Source: an uncultured bacterium (GTDB taxonomy: Bacteria > Acidobacteriota > Thermoanaerobaculia > Multivoradales > JAHEKO01). Taken from it: a stretch of 10,749 nt of DNA. Made by a program: the position numbers and the translations under genes. Below, piece by piece: positions 1 through 6,529 of this stretch (its first letter is position 1; the number at the start of each line of letters is the position of its first letter). The stretch is from the NCBI GenBank assembly GCA_938016625.1, contig CALILB010000146.1, forward strand, positions 1-10,749, given 5' to 3'. The notes beneath the pieces were generated by a model that saw only the letters and a program-made list of their open reading frames with translations, searched no databases and had not been told where the DNA came from.

Positions 1-185
1 GGCTTGAGCCCTATCTTGTTGGCGCGCTGGTAGAAATCGACCGCCCCGAACATGTTGCCGTGGTCGGTAAGCGCCATCGCCGGCATACCCGCGGCCTGCG
101 CCGCCTCCAGTACATCATCGAGACGGTTGGCACCGTCCAGAAGGCTGTACTGGCTGTGGAGGTGGAGGTGGACGAACGACGGCAT
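1..185 (-). CDS. dnaE: DNA polymerase III subunit alpha, N-terminal fragment (runs off left edge)
   Basis: This is the start of the catalytic subunit of the replicative DNA polymerase; only the first 61 codons are inside the window. The protein begins MPSFVHLHLHSQYSLLDGA and continues to ALTDHGNMFGAVDFY near residues 38-52, which is the opening of the PHP domain of bacterial DnaE. The histidines at residues 8 and 10 and the aspartate at 17 are spaced as the first metal ligands of active PHP domains, and TDHGN (40-44) is also intact. The ATG at 185 is chosen because an in-frame TGA lies a short way upstream with no ATG or GTG between them; no good Shine-Dalgarno sequence precedes it. The gene follows the lipoprotein gene by 51 bases, which hold nothing recognisable. 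Identity is very secure from the motif; full length and the polymerase domain cannot be seen. Confidence 0.95.
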   Translation of the reverse strand, partial: MPSFVHLHLHSQYSLLDGANRLDDVLEAAQAAGMPAMALTDHGNMFGAVDFYQRANKIGLK

Positions 186-236
186 CTGCTGGCGCGATCT
201 CAGCGAATGGTATCAGATGGGCTCGATCCACTCCGC

Positions 237-1625
237 CTAGCGAATACCGAGTTGCTCCTGCGCACGACGGCACATCTCGAGGGCCGTGGCGCCGGAGACG
301 ACGCTGCTGGGTAGACAATCGGCCGCGCTAGGCAAGAGCCCACAGCGGGCCGTGAGTTGGCAGACATATTCGACCGAGGAGGCGCGACTCACGGGCGCCT
401 CGCCCATACAGGCCAGCGGTGGCTGATGTCGATTCAGGAGCAGCGCCAGACTGGAGAGCACTTCGATCCGTTTGGCCTGCCGGTCCGGCGAGAACTGGTG
501 GAGATCGGTATCCATCTGCATGAGTCCCAGATTGATCACCCGCACGATCTCCTCACGATGCGGGTCGTCGAGGATGTCACTGGCGATCTTGGCCTCCGCC
601 GGACGGCCGTAGCGAACCTCGGGGAAGAGCCAGAAGAGAAGCGACGCCAGCTGGCTCCGGTTCAGAGCGGGGAGCTCGGCAAGCTGGCGGATCTCCTCGG
701 GCAGCAGCTGCAGACGCCAGCGGAACTTGGCCAGGGCCAGCTTGTCTACCAGCTCGGCGTCGTCGGGATACTCGGCGCTCAGCGTCTGGAGGGCGCGCAG
801 ACCAAGACTGGGGTCTCCGGCCTCTAGCTCCAGCTCCGCATATCTCTCGATGAGGTCCCGGTCCTGGGAGTAACGTCCGACAAGAAGACGCAGCGCCTCC
901 AGCTCTACTTCGGGCTCTTCCATCAGCGCCGCCACATCGGCCGTCAGCTGCAACGTGGTCGCCTCCTCGGGCGCCCACTCCTGCATCTGTGCCACACCCA
1001 GGCTTGCCTGCTCGAGCCGCCCCTGGTCGAGCGCTTCGTTGATGCGGTTGGCCATTATCTCGATCGCCCTGGATCGCATCTCGTCCGCACGCTCGCGGGC
1101 CAAAGGCTCGACGTCACTCACGGCCAGGTAGGCGGCGAACGACCGGGGAATGTCTCCGGTCTTTTCACTGCTCCGACCCAGCAGGAGCTGGGCCGCCACG
1201 TAGTCGGGCATCTCCTCGGCGATCGGCCTCATTCGCCCGATTGCCCGGTTGAAGTCTTTGGCCACAAAGTCGGCCTGCGCGGCCAGCACCGATGCCGGAT
1301 GTAGAGCTGGGTTGAGTTCCAGCAACCGTTCGGCGCGCTGGTGAGCGAGCTTGGGCTCGCCCTCCACGACGAGCGTCCGGTGAATATCGTCGAGCTGCTG
1401 TTGAGTGCCGGCGTCGAGCGCCAACGGATAACCGCGTGTCGGCGAAACCAGATAGGGCTTGTCTCCGGTGGCGACAACGCTCGTCACCGGTCCGCTCTGG
1501 CCGCCGGAAGCACACCCCGCCACGACGGCAGCCAGAACCAAGCCCCCAATCCGAGCGAGCCCGGGTACCAGTCGCTCGAAACCGCGCGCGGGTCCGTTAC
1601 TCTCCTGCTGCTTCTTCGCCCGCAT
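237..1625 (-). CDS. Predicted lipoprotein with helical (TPR-like) repeats and cysteine-rich tail, function unknown
   Basis: From the ATG at 1625 this is a 462-residue protein. A hydrophobic stretch (about 26-37) ends in VVAGC, a good lipobox, so Cys38 should be lipidated and the mature protein anchored facing the periplasm or outer membrane. Residues about 75-400 are alternating amphipathic helices rich in Ala, Leu and Glu. Patterns such as HQRAERLLELNPALHPASVL (95-114) and GLRALQTLSAEYPDDAEL (275-292) resemble TPR repeats. The last 60 residues hold five cysteines (406, 422, 428, 437, 452), which could form disulfides outside the cytoplasm. The start is uncertain: ATG 1625 overlaps hfq by 29 bases and gives an unusually long n-region; the frame stays open to 1691, and a non-ATG start near codon 19 would give a more typical signal peptide. 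I do not recognise the family. TPR lipoproteins often act as scaffolds in envelope complexes, but no partner is evident here. Confidence 0.8.
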   Translation of the reverse strand: MRAKKQQESNGPARGFERLVPGLARIGGLVLAAVVAGCASGGQSGPVTSVVATGDKPYLVSPTRGYPLALDAGTQQQLDDIHRTLVVEGEPKLAHQRAERLLELNPALHPASVLAAQADFVAKDFNRAIGRMRPIAEEMPDYVAAQLLLGRSSEKTGDIPRSFAAYLAVSDVEPLARERADEMRSRAIEIMANRINEALDQGRLEQASLGVAQMQEWAPEEATTLQLTADVAALMEEPEVELEALRLLVGRYSQDRDLIERYAELELEAGDPSLGLRALQTLSAEYPDDAELVDKLALAKFRWRLQLLPEEIRQLAELPALNRSQLASLLFWLFPEVRYGRPAEAKIASDILDDPHREEIVRVINLGLMQMDTDLHQFSPDRQAKRIEVLSSLALLLNRHQPPLACMGEAPVSRASSVEYVCQLTARCGLLPSAADCLPSSVVSGATALEMCRRAQEQLGIR

Positions 1626-1818
1626 CGATGGCGACGACGCCATGCTTGTAGACCAGAGTTTCCTGTCCGTCTTGCTCGAGGACCAACGCAAAGCGGTCGA
1701 ACCTTTTCAGGTGTCCCTCCAACCGATCACCCGTTACCAGTCGGACGGTGAGTTTCTCGCCAGCCTTTAGCTTCTGAAAGAGATACCCGTCCTGAATATT
1801 GATAGTCGTCTTAGGCAT
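1597..1818 (-). CDS. hfq: RNA chaperone Hfq (73 aa, divergent RNA-binding face)
   Basis: Hfq is a hexameric Sm-fold protein that pairs small RNAs with mRNAs. The start MPKTTINIQDGYLFQ, the Sm1 segment around RLVTGDRLEGHLKRFDRF (26-43) and the Sm2 signature LVYKHGVVAI (55-64) identify it. Proximal-face residues Gln9, Phe43, Lys58 and His59 (E. coli Gln8, Phe42, Lys56, His57) are kept. Aligned to E. coli Hfq, distal-face Tyr25 becomes Arg26, Ile30 becomes Asp31 and Gln33 becomes Glu34. The rim arginine patch RRER is replaced by roughly LKAG. The C-terminal tail is short and acidic. The ATG at 1818 is preferred over an in-frame ATG at 1842 because a strong Shine-Dalgarno sequence sits just upstream and the Hfq homology begins there. 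It overlaps the end of miaA by eight bases, giving the familiar miaA-hfq order with probable translational coupling. Confidence 0.93.
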   Translation of the reverse strand: MPKTTINIQDGYLFQKLKAGEKLTVRLVTGDRLEGHLKRFDRFALVLEQDGQETLVYKHGVVAIDAGEEAAGE

Positions 1819-2749
1819 GCGCCCCCCTTCGGCCAAATTCATTCCAAATGGCCACTATTTGTGGCAACTCCCGCTCGATTTCATCGGCGGAAAACCAGTT
1901 TATTTTCTTCTCGTTCCGGTACCAGGTCGCCTGTCTTTTGGCGAACCGGGTGGTCGCCCGGATCGTCTCTGCGATCGCTTCCTCGAGTGTAGTCCGGCCT
2001 CTGGCGACTTCCGCCAGCTGGCGATAGCCAATTGCCTGGAACGCCGGTAGTGAGGGACTCAACCCTTGGTCGAGAAGCTCCACCACCTCTTCCACCCACC
2101 CCTTCTGCACCATCGACCGGACTCGATCCGCGATTCGATCGTACAAGATGGCTCGGGGCAGGGTCAATCCGATTCGTAACGCCGGCAGCGGCTGCTGCCC
2201 GAATGGTCGGTCGGCAATCCAGGCCGACAGCGGACGTCCGGTGCCGAGGGCCACCGCCAGCGCCCGCAAGGTCCTTTGGGTGTCGCCGGAAGACAGTCGA
2301 GCGGCGGTCTCGGGGTCGAGCAGATCGAGCCGGAATCTCAGCTTGGCAAGACCATCATCCGCCAGTTGCCGCCGCAAATAGTCGGTAAGGCTGGGATCGA
2401 GCGGTGGAATCTCGGCAATCCCCTCGAGCAGGGCACGCAGATAAAGACCGCTTCCACCCACCACGATCGGCACTTTGGCCCGGCGCCCGATATCCTCGAT
2501 CGCCAGTCCGGCCCGGCGCGCAAAGTCACCGGCCGAAAAACGCTCGTGGGGATCCAGGATATCGACCAGATGATGACGGACTCGCTCTCTCTCCTCCGCC
2601 GTCGGCTTGGCCGTGCCGACATCGAAGCCGCGGTAGACCTGGAGGGCATCGGCGTTGATGATCTCGCCGTCGATCTGCTCGGCAAGCTGCAAACCCAGGG
2701 CACTCTTCCCCACCGCCGTCGGGCCCAAGATGACCAAAACACTGCCCAT
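1811..2749 (-). CDS. miaA: tRNA dimethylallyltransferase (tRNA isopentenyltransferase)
   Basis: MiaA transfers a dimethylallyl group from DMAPP to N6 of adenosine 37 in tRNAs that read codons starting with U, the first step towards ms2i6A. The 312-residue protein has the full family layout. It has the P-loop GPTAVGKS (9-16), the DALQVYRGFDVGTAKP motif (34-49, with catalytic Asp34), GGSGLYLRALLEG (98-110) and QRTLRALAV (158-166). AIGYRQL (239-245) and KRQATWYRNEKKINWF (271-286) follow near the C-terminus. The length matches the usual 300 to 320 residues. Ala35 stands where Ser is common in DSxQ; this is a mild variant. The ATG at 2749 lies 12 bases after the comEC stop, with only a weak ribosome binding site. 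The gene ends inside the start of hfq (ATGCCTAA overlap), so the two are almost certainly co-translated. Confidence 0.97.
   Translation of the reverse strand: MGSVLVILGPTAVGKSALGLQLAEQIDGEIINADALQVYRGFDVGTAKPTAEERERVRHHLVDILDPHERFSAGDFARRAGLAIEDIGRRAKVPIVVGGSGLYLRALLEGIAEIPPLDPSLTDYLRRQLADDGLAKLRFRLDLLDPETAARLSSGDTQRTLRALAVALGTGRPLSAWIADRPFGQQPLPALRIGLTLPRAILYDRIADRVRSMVQKGWVEEVVELLDQGLSPSLPAFQAIGYRQLAEVARGRTTLEEAIAETIRATTRFAKRQATWYRNEKKINWFSADEIERELPQIVAIWNEFGRRGAHA
1822..1830 (-). promoter_or_regulatory. Ribosome binding site of hfq
   Basis: On the minus strand GAAGGGGGG lies just before the ATG at 1818, with the GAAGG core seven bases from the start codon. It is among the strongest Shine-Dalgarno matches in the window. 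It lies inside the last codons of miaA and decides the hfq start in favour of the MPK methionine. Confidence 0.8.
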
Positions 2750-2761
2750 TCCGTGGCCAGT

Positions 2762-5041
2762 TTAGCGCCCATCGGCAAACCCTACTCGCGGGCTACTCGG
2801 CAGGCCGATGTGGATCGACCCGTTCCTGTGGAGGGTGAGGCGGATCATTCCCTGCCGGTCCGTACGCAGCACCCGGATGCCTCGTCTTGCGAGCCGGTCG
2901 AGTGTCTCTGCGGAAGGGTGACCGTAGCGGTTGTGGACTCCCGCCGAGATCAGGGCCAACCGGGGGCTCACTGCCTCGAGCAGGGCCGGCGAAGTGGAGC
3001 TGCTGCTTCCGTGGTGCGGCACCTTGAGGATGTCGCAACCGGCGGACATCCCTTCGAGGGCCGCCGCCAGTTGCCTCTCCCCGCCGGCTTCCACATCTCC
3101 GGTCAACAGCACACAGTGTCCCGCCGCTTCGGCTTTGAGCACCAGCGAGCGGTCGTTGCGGCCCCGGCGGGCACCCGCTCGCGGATGGAGAGCGAGCAGC
3201 CGCCAGCCCGCCATGGTGGCCGATTCCCCAGCCCAGAGCACCCGCACGGTGATACCCGGTTTGGAGACCAGCTCGCGAGCACACCGGGTGGCCGTCCAGC
3301 CGGGGGCCGTCCAGATCTCACGCACCGGCAGATAGCCGACGATGTCCAGCAGACCACCACAGTGATCGAGGTCGGGATGGCTCAGGACCACCGCCTCCAG
3401 CCGGCGGAGACCGAGATCGGCAAGCACCGGCAAGACCACGCGGCTGCCGATGTCCCCAAACCGCCAACCCCCGCCATCGACCAGTACGGCCCGGCTCCCC
3501 TGCCGCAGGAGCACCGACTCCCCTTGCCCCACATCCAGCACGATGACCTCGGGTGCGGCGGGAAGGGCGCCGGGTGCTGCCAGTCGGCAGGCCGCCAAGA
3601 CGACCACCGAGGCCGGCAATAACCGCTTTGGATAGAGACATATCGTTCCCATGGCCACCGCCAGCAGGGTCGCGCCCAGGGACGAGAGGTGCAGCGGCCG
3701 GACCAGTGTCTGCTCTGGGGTGACAGCCCCCAGCGCGGCGTAGGGCCAGGCGAGCAGATCGAGGGCCGGCAGCGCCAGCCGGGCCACCGCCGGCAGGAGC
3801 AAGGCCACACAACTCCAGAGCAGACACCCCGTCAGACACAGGGCCGTCCATGGAATGGCCACCAGGTTCCACAACGGTGCCAGTGGAGTGACGAGATGAA
3901 AAGCGGGCAGGGCCCACGGCATCGTCGCCAGCTGGGCGGCCACCGTCGTCGCCAGCGGCAGTCGCAGCCGGCTGGGCAGGGCCGTCCAGTGTCGCGCCAG
4001 AACCGGAGCCAGATGAATGATGCCGGCGGTGGCGGCGACCGTCAGACAGAATCCCAGGTCCCGGGGTAGCCCGGGCTCCATCAGGACCATCCCACCAACG
4101 ACCAGAGGCAGGAGGTTTGCCGCCACCGGTGGGCGCTCCAAACGGAGGGAGGACCAGGCCGCCAGCACCATCGCCGACGCCCGCAGCAGGCTCGGTCGGG
4201 GACCCGCCACCAGCAGATAGAGGACCACCGCAGCACCCACCAGGCCAAAACGCCCGCCGGGTGGCAACCCGGCACCCACCACCACGGATATCCCGACCAA
4301 CAGGCCGACGTGGAGTCCCGAAAGGGCCAGCAGGTGTGACATACCGGCCCGTCTCAGCGCTCGCCGCCAGCTCACCGGCATCGCCCACCGCTCCCCCAGG
4401 ACCAGGGTGCGAGTGATGATGGCTCCCGATCGCTCCCCGCCTCTCGACCGCAAGGCGGTGTCGAGACGCCGGCGCACCCGCTGCATGCCATCGACAAGCA
4501 ACTCGATGCCGGGGTCCCCCGGCTCGAGCTCGATCAGGGCCCTCGACTTTACCCAGAGACGCCAACGTCCGGGTGGAACCGGTGGGTGGTTGGCAAAACC
4601 GGCAGACCTGCGCACATAACCCTTGACTCGAAATCGGAATCCGGTCGGCGGCGGTTCGCCGGCGGGTAGTGACAGGGAGACGGTCACCGGCCACGACTCG
4701 ACTCGCGCCCCCTGACGCAGCGTCTCGACCCGCAGGGCGACCGACAGCCGCTCTTGGTGCTCGCTCCAATGACCAACCAGGTGTCCGACCAGGATCACCG
4801 GCCGCTGCTGGTCGGGAAACCGGTGGCGGTCGGTGGGAAGGCGACCGCTGTCGGTGGCGGCGGCAAGCAGACCCAGGGCCAGAGCCGCCACCGACCAGCC
4901 GACACCCCGCCGCAGGGCCAGGCCCAGAGCCGCCAGGGCCACGGCCAGGGGTACCGAGACCTCGGCGGTCGGTCCGGCCAGAAAGGCGCCTGCCACCAGC
5001 GCGGCCACAGGTACCAGCACCGGGGCCTTCCAGGGTTCCAC
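2762..5041 (-). CDS. comEC: ComEC/Rec2 family DNA internalisation protein
   Basis: ComEC is the inner-membrane channel that brings single-stranded DNA into the cytoplasm during natural transformation. The 759-residue protein shows the three expected parts. First come N-terminal membrane segments (about 7-24 and 29-62), followed by a soluble OB-like region (about 80-180). Then comes the multi-spanning Competence domain (about 185-485), with the hallmark HLLALSGLHVG at 236-246. Last is a C-terminal metallo-beta-lactamase-like domain (about 497-750) with DVGQGES (503-509), SHPDLDHCGG (554-563), LTGDVE (646-651), VPHHGSS (674-680) and NRYGHPS (704-710). The metal-binding motifs look intact, so nuclease function is plausible. 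The GTG at 5041 is the first start codon, as an in-frame TAG lies two codons upstream. No comEA or other competence gene is in the window. It sits 45 bases after the unknown 221-residue gene. Confidence 0.96.
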   Translation of the reverse strand: MEPWKAPVLVPVAALVAGAFLAGPTAEVSVPLAVALAALGLALRRGVGWSVAALALGLLAAATDSGRLPTDRHRFPDQQRPVILVGHLVGHWSEHQERLSVALRVETLRQGARVESWPVTVSLSLPAGEPPPTGFRFRVKGYVRRSAGFANHPPVPPGRWRLWVKSRALIELEPGDPGIELLVDGMQRVRRRLDTALRSRGGERSGAIITRTLVLGERWAMPVSWRRALRRAGMSHLLALSGLHVGLLVGISVVVGAGLPPGGRFGLVGAAVVLYLLVAGPRPSLLRASAMVLAAWSSLRLERPPVAANLLPLVVGGMVLMEPGLPRDLGFCLTVAATAGIIHLAPVLARHWTALPSRLRLPLATTVAAQLATMPWALPAFHLVTPLAPLWNLVAIPWTALCLTGCLLWSCVALLLPAVARLALPALDLLAWPYAALGAVTPEQTLVRPLHLSSLGATLLAVAMGTICLYPKRLLPASVVVLAACRLAAPGALPAAPEVIVLDVGQGESVLLRQGSRAVLVDGGGWRFGDIGSRVVLPVLADLGLRRLEAVVLSHPDLDHCGGLLDIVGYLPVREIWTAPGWTATRCARELVSKPGITVRVLWAGESATMAGWRLLALHPRAGARRGRNDRSLVLKAEAAGHCVLLTGDVEAGGERQLAAALEGMSAGCDILKVPHHGSSSSTSPALLEAVSPRLALISAGVHNRYGHPSAETLDRLARRGIRVLRTDRQGMIRLTLHRNGSIHIGLPSSPRVGFADGR

Positions 5042-5086
5042 ACCCTGCTAGGACGGAATACGCCCCGCGAATCTTCTACCGTGGAG

Positions 5087-5752
5087 CTAGGAACTCGTCT
5101 GTGCTTCCGGGGAAAAAAGGGAAAGGACGGGGAGCCCGGACCGGCGCCGGACCGCCTGCTCGAAGAGCCGATCCCGTACCGCCGGGCGCTCGTCGGCCGG
5201 CAGCCGGGTCTCGAGCCGCGCCAGCACTGCCGCGACATCGCGCTCGATCTCGGCGGTCAGCTCCGGGGTGATCCCGGAGCGCAGCTCCTCCATCAGCCGG
5301 CGATCGAGCAGTGAGAGCTCGTGCTCGACGTCCTGTATACCCCCCTCGAGCTCGAGGATCTGTCGGCATCGTCGATCCCGCTCGGGCAGCGCCGCTGGTA
5401 ACGCCGCCGCAAGACTCTGGAGACGGGCTCCGATATCCATCTCGACATGCTCGCCGCGGCCCGCGGGCGCAGCCAGCTCCTGCCTCGCCGCCCAGGCCTT
5501 CTCCACCGCCGAGCGACAGTACTTGAGGCTGCGGACGCTCCCCGTCTTGCCGGTCTCGGCCCGCTGGCGAAAAATCTCTTCCAGCGTTACACAGACAAGA
5601 TCGAGAGGGATGCCGGCGCGGTGCCAATCGCGGGCGATCTGCCAATCGGTCGGTGACAACAGCAGGGGCGCCCCACGCAAGCGGATGAACACTTCCTCGA
5701 TGGCCCGGAAATAGGCGTGGTCACCGGCCGAGTTGTCATCGGTTGCGGTCAT
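5087..5752 (-). CDS. Protein of unknown function (221 aa) between coaX and comEC
   Basis: I do not recognise a named family. The protein is soluble, with no signal peptide or membrane segment. Residues about 12-90 look like a compact helical domain with a distinctive pattern: YFRAIEEVFIRLRGAPLLLS, then DWQIARDWHRAGIPLDLV (36-53), and a helix with SLKYCRSAVEKAW (75-87). Residues about 107-200 are charged, Leu/Glu/Arg-rich helices that may form a coiled coil. The segment TPELTAEIERDVAAVLARLE (162-181) is a long amphipathic helix. The ATG at 5752 overlaps the end of coaX by 17 bases, so translation is probably coupled. The codon choice matches its neighbours and the reading frame is long and uninterrupted, supporting a real gene. 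It may be a lineage-specific conserved protein; no function can be assigned. Confidence 0.85.
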   Translation of the reverse strand: MTATDDNSAGDHAYFRAIEEVFIRLRGAPLLLSPTDWQIARDWHRAGIPLDLVCVTLEEIFRQRAETGKTGSVRSLKYCRSAVEKAWAARQELAAPAGRGEHVEMDIGARLQSLAAALPAALPERDRRCRQILELEGGIQDVEHELSLLDRRLMEELRSGITPELTAEIERDVAAVLARLETRLPADERPAVRDRLFEQAVRRRSGLPVLSLFSPEAQTSS

Positions 5753-6518
5753 AGATCAGCTTCAATCCCACCAGTGTCAGACCGGAGTCGACCTCGTCGA
5801 TGTACTTCGAGCCGGAGGCGATGAGCTCGGCGTCACCACCGGTGGCGACCACCCGCTTGATTCCTGGAATCTCCTTCAACAGCCGTTCGAGGATGCCATC
5901 GACCAGACCGATGTAGCCATAAAAGAGGCCCGATTGCATGGCGCCGGCGGTGTGCTCGCCAACCAGATGGCTCGGCTTCCTGATATCCACCTGGTAGAGC
6001 CGTGAAGCGTGCGAAAACAGCGCTTCGGCCGAGATCGCCAGACCCGGCGCGATAATGCCGCCGGCGTACTCGCCGGCCGGATTGACGACATCGAAGGTCG
6101 TGGCGGTACCGAAGTCGACGACGATGACCGGTGCTCCGAAGCGCTCACGCGCGGCCAGGCTGTTGACGATCCGATCGGCCCCCACTTCCAGCGGATTCTT
6201 GTAGCGGATCGGTAGCCCGGACTTGATACCCGGCTCGACAAACAGCGGCGGCTGTCCAAAGGTCGTTCTCGAGAGCTGCTCGAATGCCGAGTGGAGGGGT
6301 GGGACGACCGAGGAGATGATCACCCCGGTGGCCGCGGCGGGATCGAGACCGGCCTGTTCGAACAGCGGCAACAACAGGGCCGTGTACTCGTCGGCGGTCC
6401 GCTCGACGTCGGTCGAGAGGCGAAAGTCGTTGACCAGCTCCTCTCCCGCGTAGACGCCAATGACCGTGTTGGTATTGCCCACATCGACCGCAATCAGGAG
6501 CTCGTTTTTGGCAGCCAT
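5736..6518 (-). CDS. coaX: Type III pantothenate kinase
   Basis: CoaX phosphorylates pantothenate to 4'-phosphopantothenate, the first step of coenzyme A synthesis. The type III enzyme belongs to the ASKHA fold and is not feedback-inhibited by CoA. The 260-residue protein carries all family signatures: DVGNTNTVIGVY (12-23, phosphate-binding), EVGADRIVNSLAA (111-123, including the catalytic Asp115), VDFGTATTFDVV (134-145) and GGIIAPGL (153-160). It ends with VVATGGDAELI (223-233). The length matches the usual 250 to 265 residues. The ATG at 6518 is supported by GAGGA six bases upstream. The gene starts 11 bases after the birA stop and overlaps the next gene by 17 bases. The birA-coaX pairing is common; in other bacteria the two can be fused or adjacent. 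Confidence 0.97.
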   Translation of the reverse strand: MAAKNELLIAVDVGNTNTVIGVYAGEELVNDFRLSTDVERTADEYTALLLPLFEQAGLDPAAATGVIISSVVPPLHSAFEQLSRTTFGQPPLFVEPGIKSGLPIRYKNPLEVGADRIVNSLAARERFGAPVIVVDFGTATTFDVVNPAGEYAGGIIAPGLAISAEALFSHASRLYQVDIRKPSHLVGEHTAGAMQSGLFYGYIGLVDGILERLLKEIPGIKRVVATGGDAELIASGSKYIDEVDSGLTLVGLKLIYDRNR

Positions 6519-6524
6519 TAGTTG

Positions 6525-6529
6525 TCCTC
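6525..6529 (-). promoter_or_regulatory. Ribosome binding site of coaX
   Basis: GAGGA on the minus strand lies six bases before the coaX ATG and directly after the birA stop codon TAA. It fixes the coaX start and shows that the two genes are read from one message with separate initiation. Confidence 0.8.

Noticed and set aside
186..236. Gap between the lipoprotein gene and dnaE checked for a promoter or terminator
   Set aside because: No hairpin with a T-run and no convincing -35/-10 pair is visible in these 51 bases.
1819..1842. N-terminal extension of Hfq from the in-frame ATG at 1842
   Set aside because: The added MNLAEGGR has no Hfq homology and its codons contain the strong Shine-Dalgarno sequence serving the ATG at 1818.
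1839..1867. Possible promoter for hfq inside miaA: TTGCCA, 17-base spacer, GAATGA
   Set aside because: The -35 element is fair, but the -10 element matches the consensus poorly, and in a 10-kb sequence such a partial match is expected by chance.
2276..3622. Long open frame on the plus strand (448 codons) opposite miaA and comEC
   Set aside because: It is antisense to two genes with unmistakable motifs, its translation is low-complexity Arg/Gly/His/Gln-rich without domain signatures, and such frames are common opposite GC-rich genes.
3318..4769. Second minus-strand frame of 483 codons inside comEC
   Set aside because: It is the out-of-frame reading of comEC; it is Gly/Ala/Arg-rich and lacks motifs, while the comEC frame is complete.
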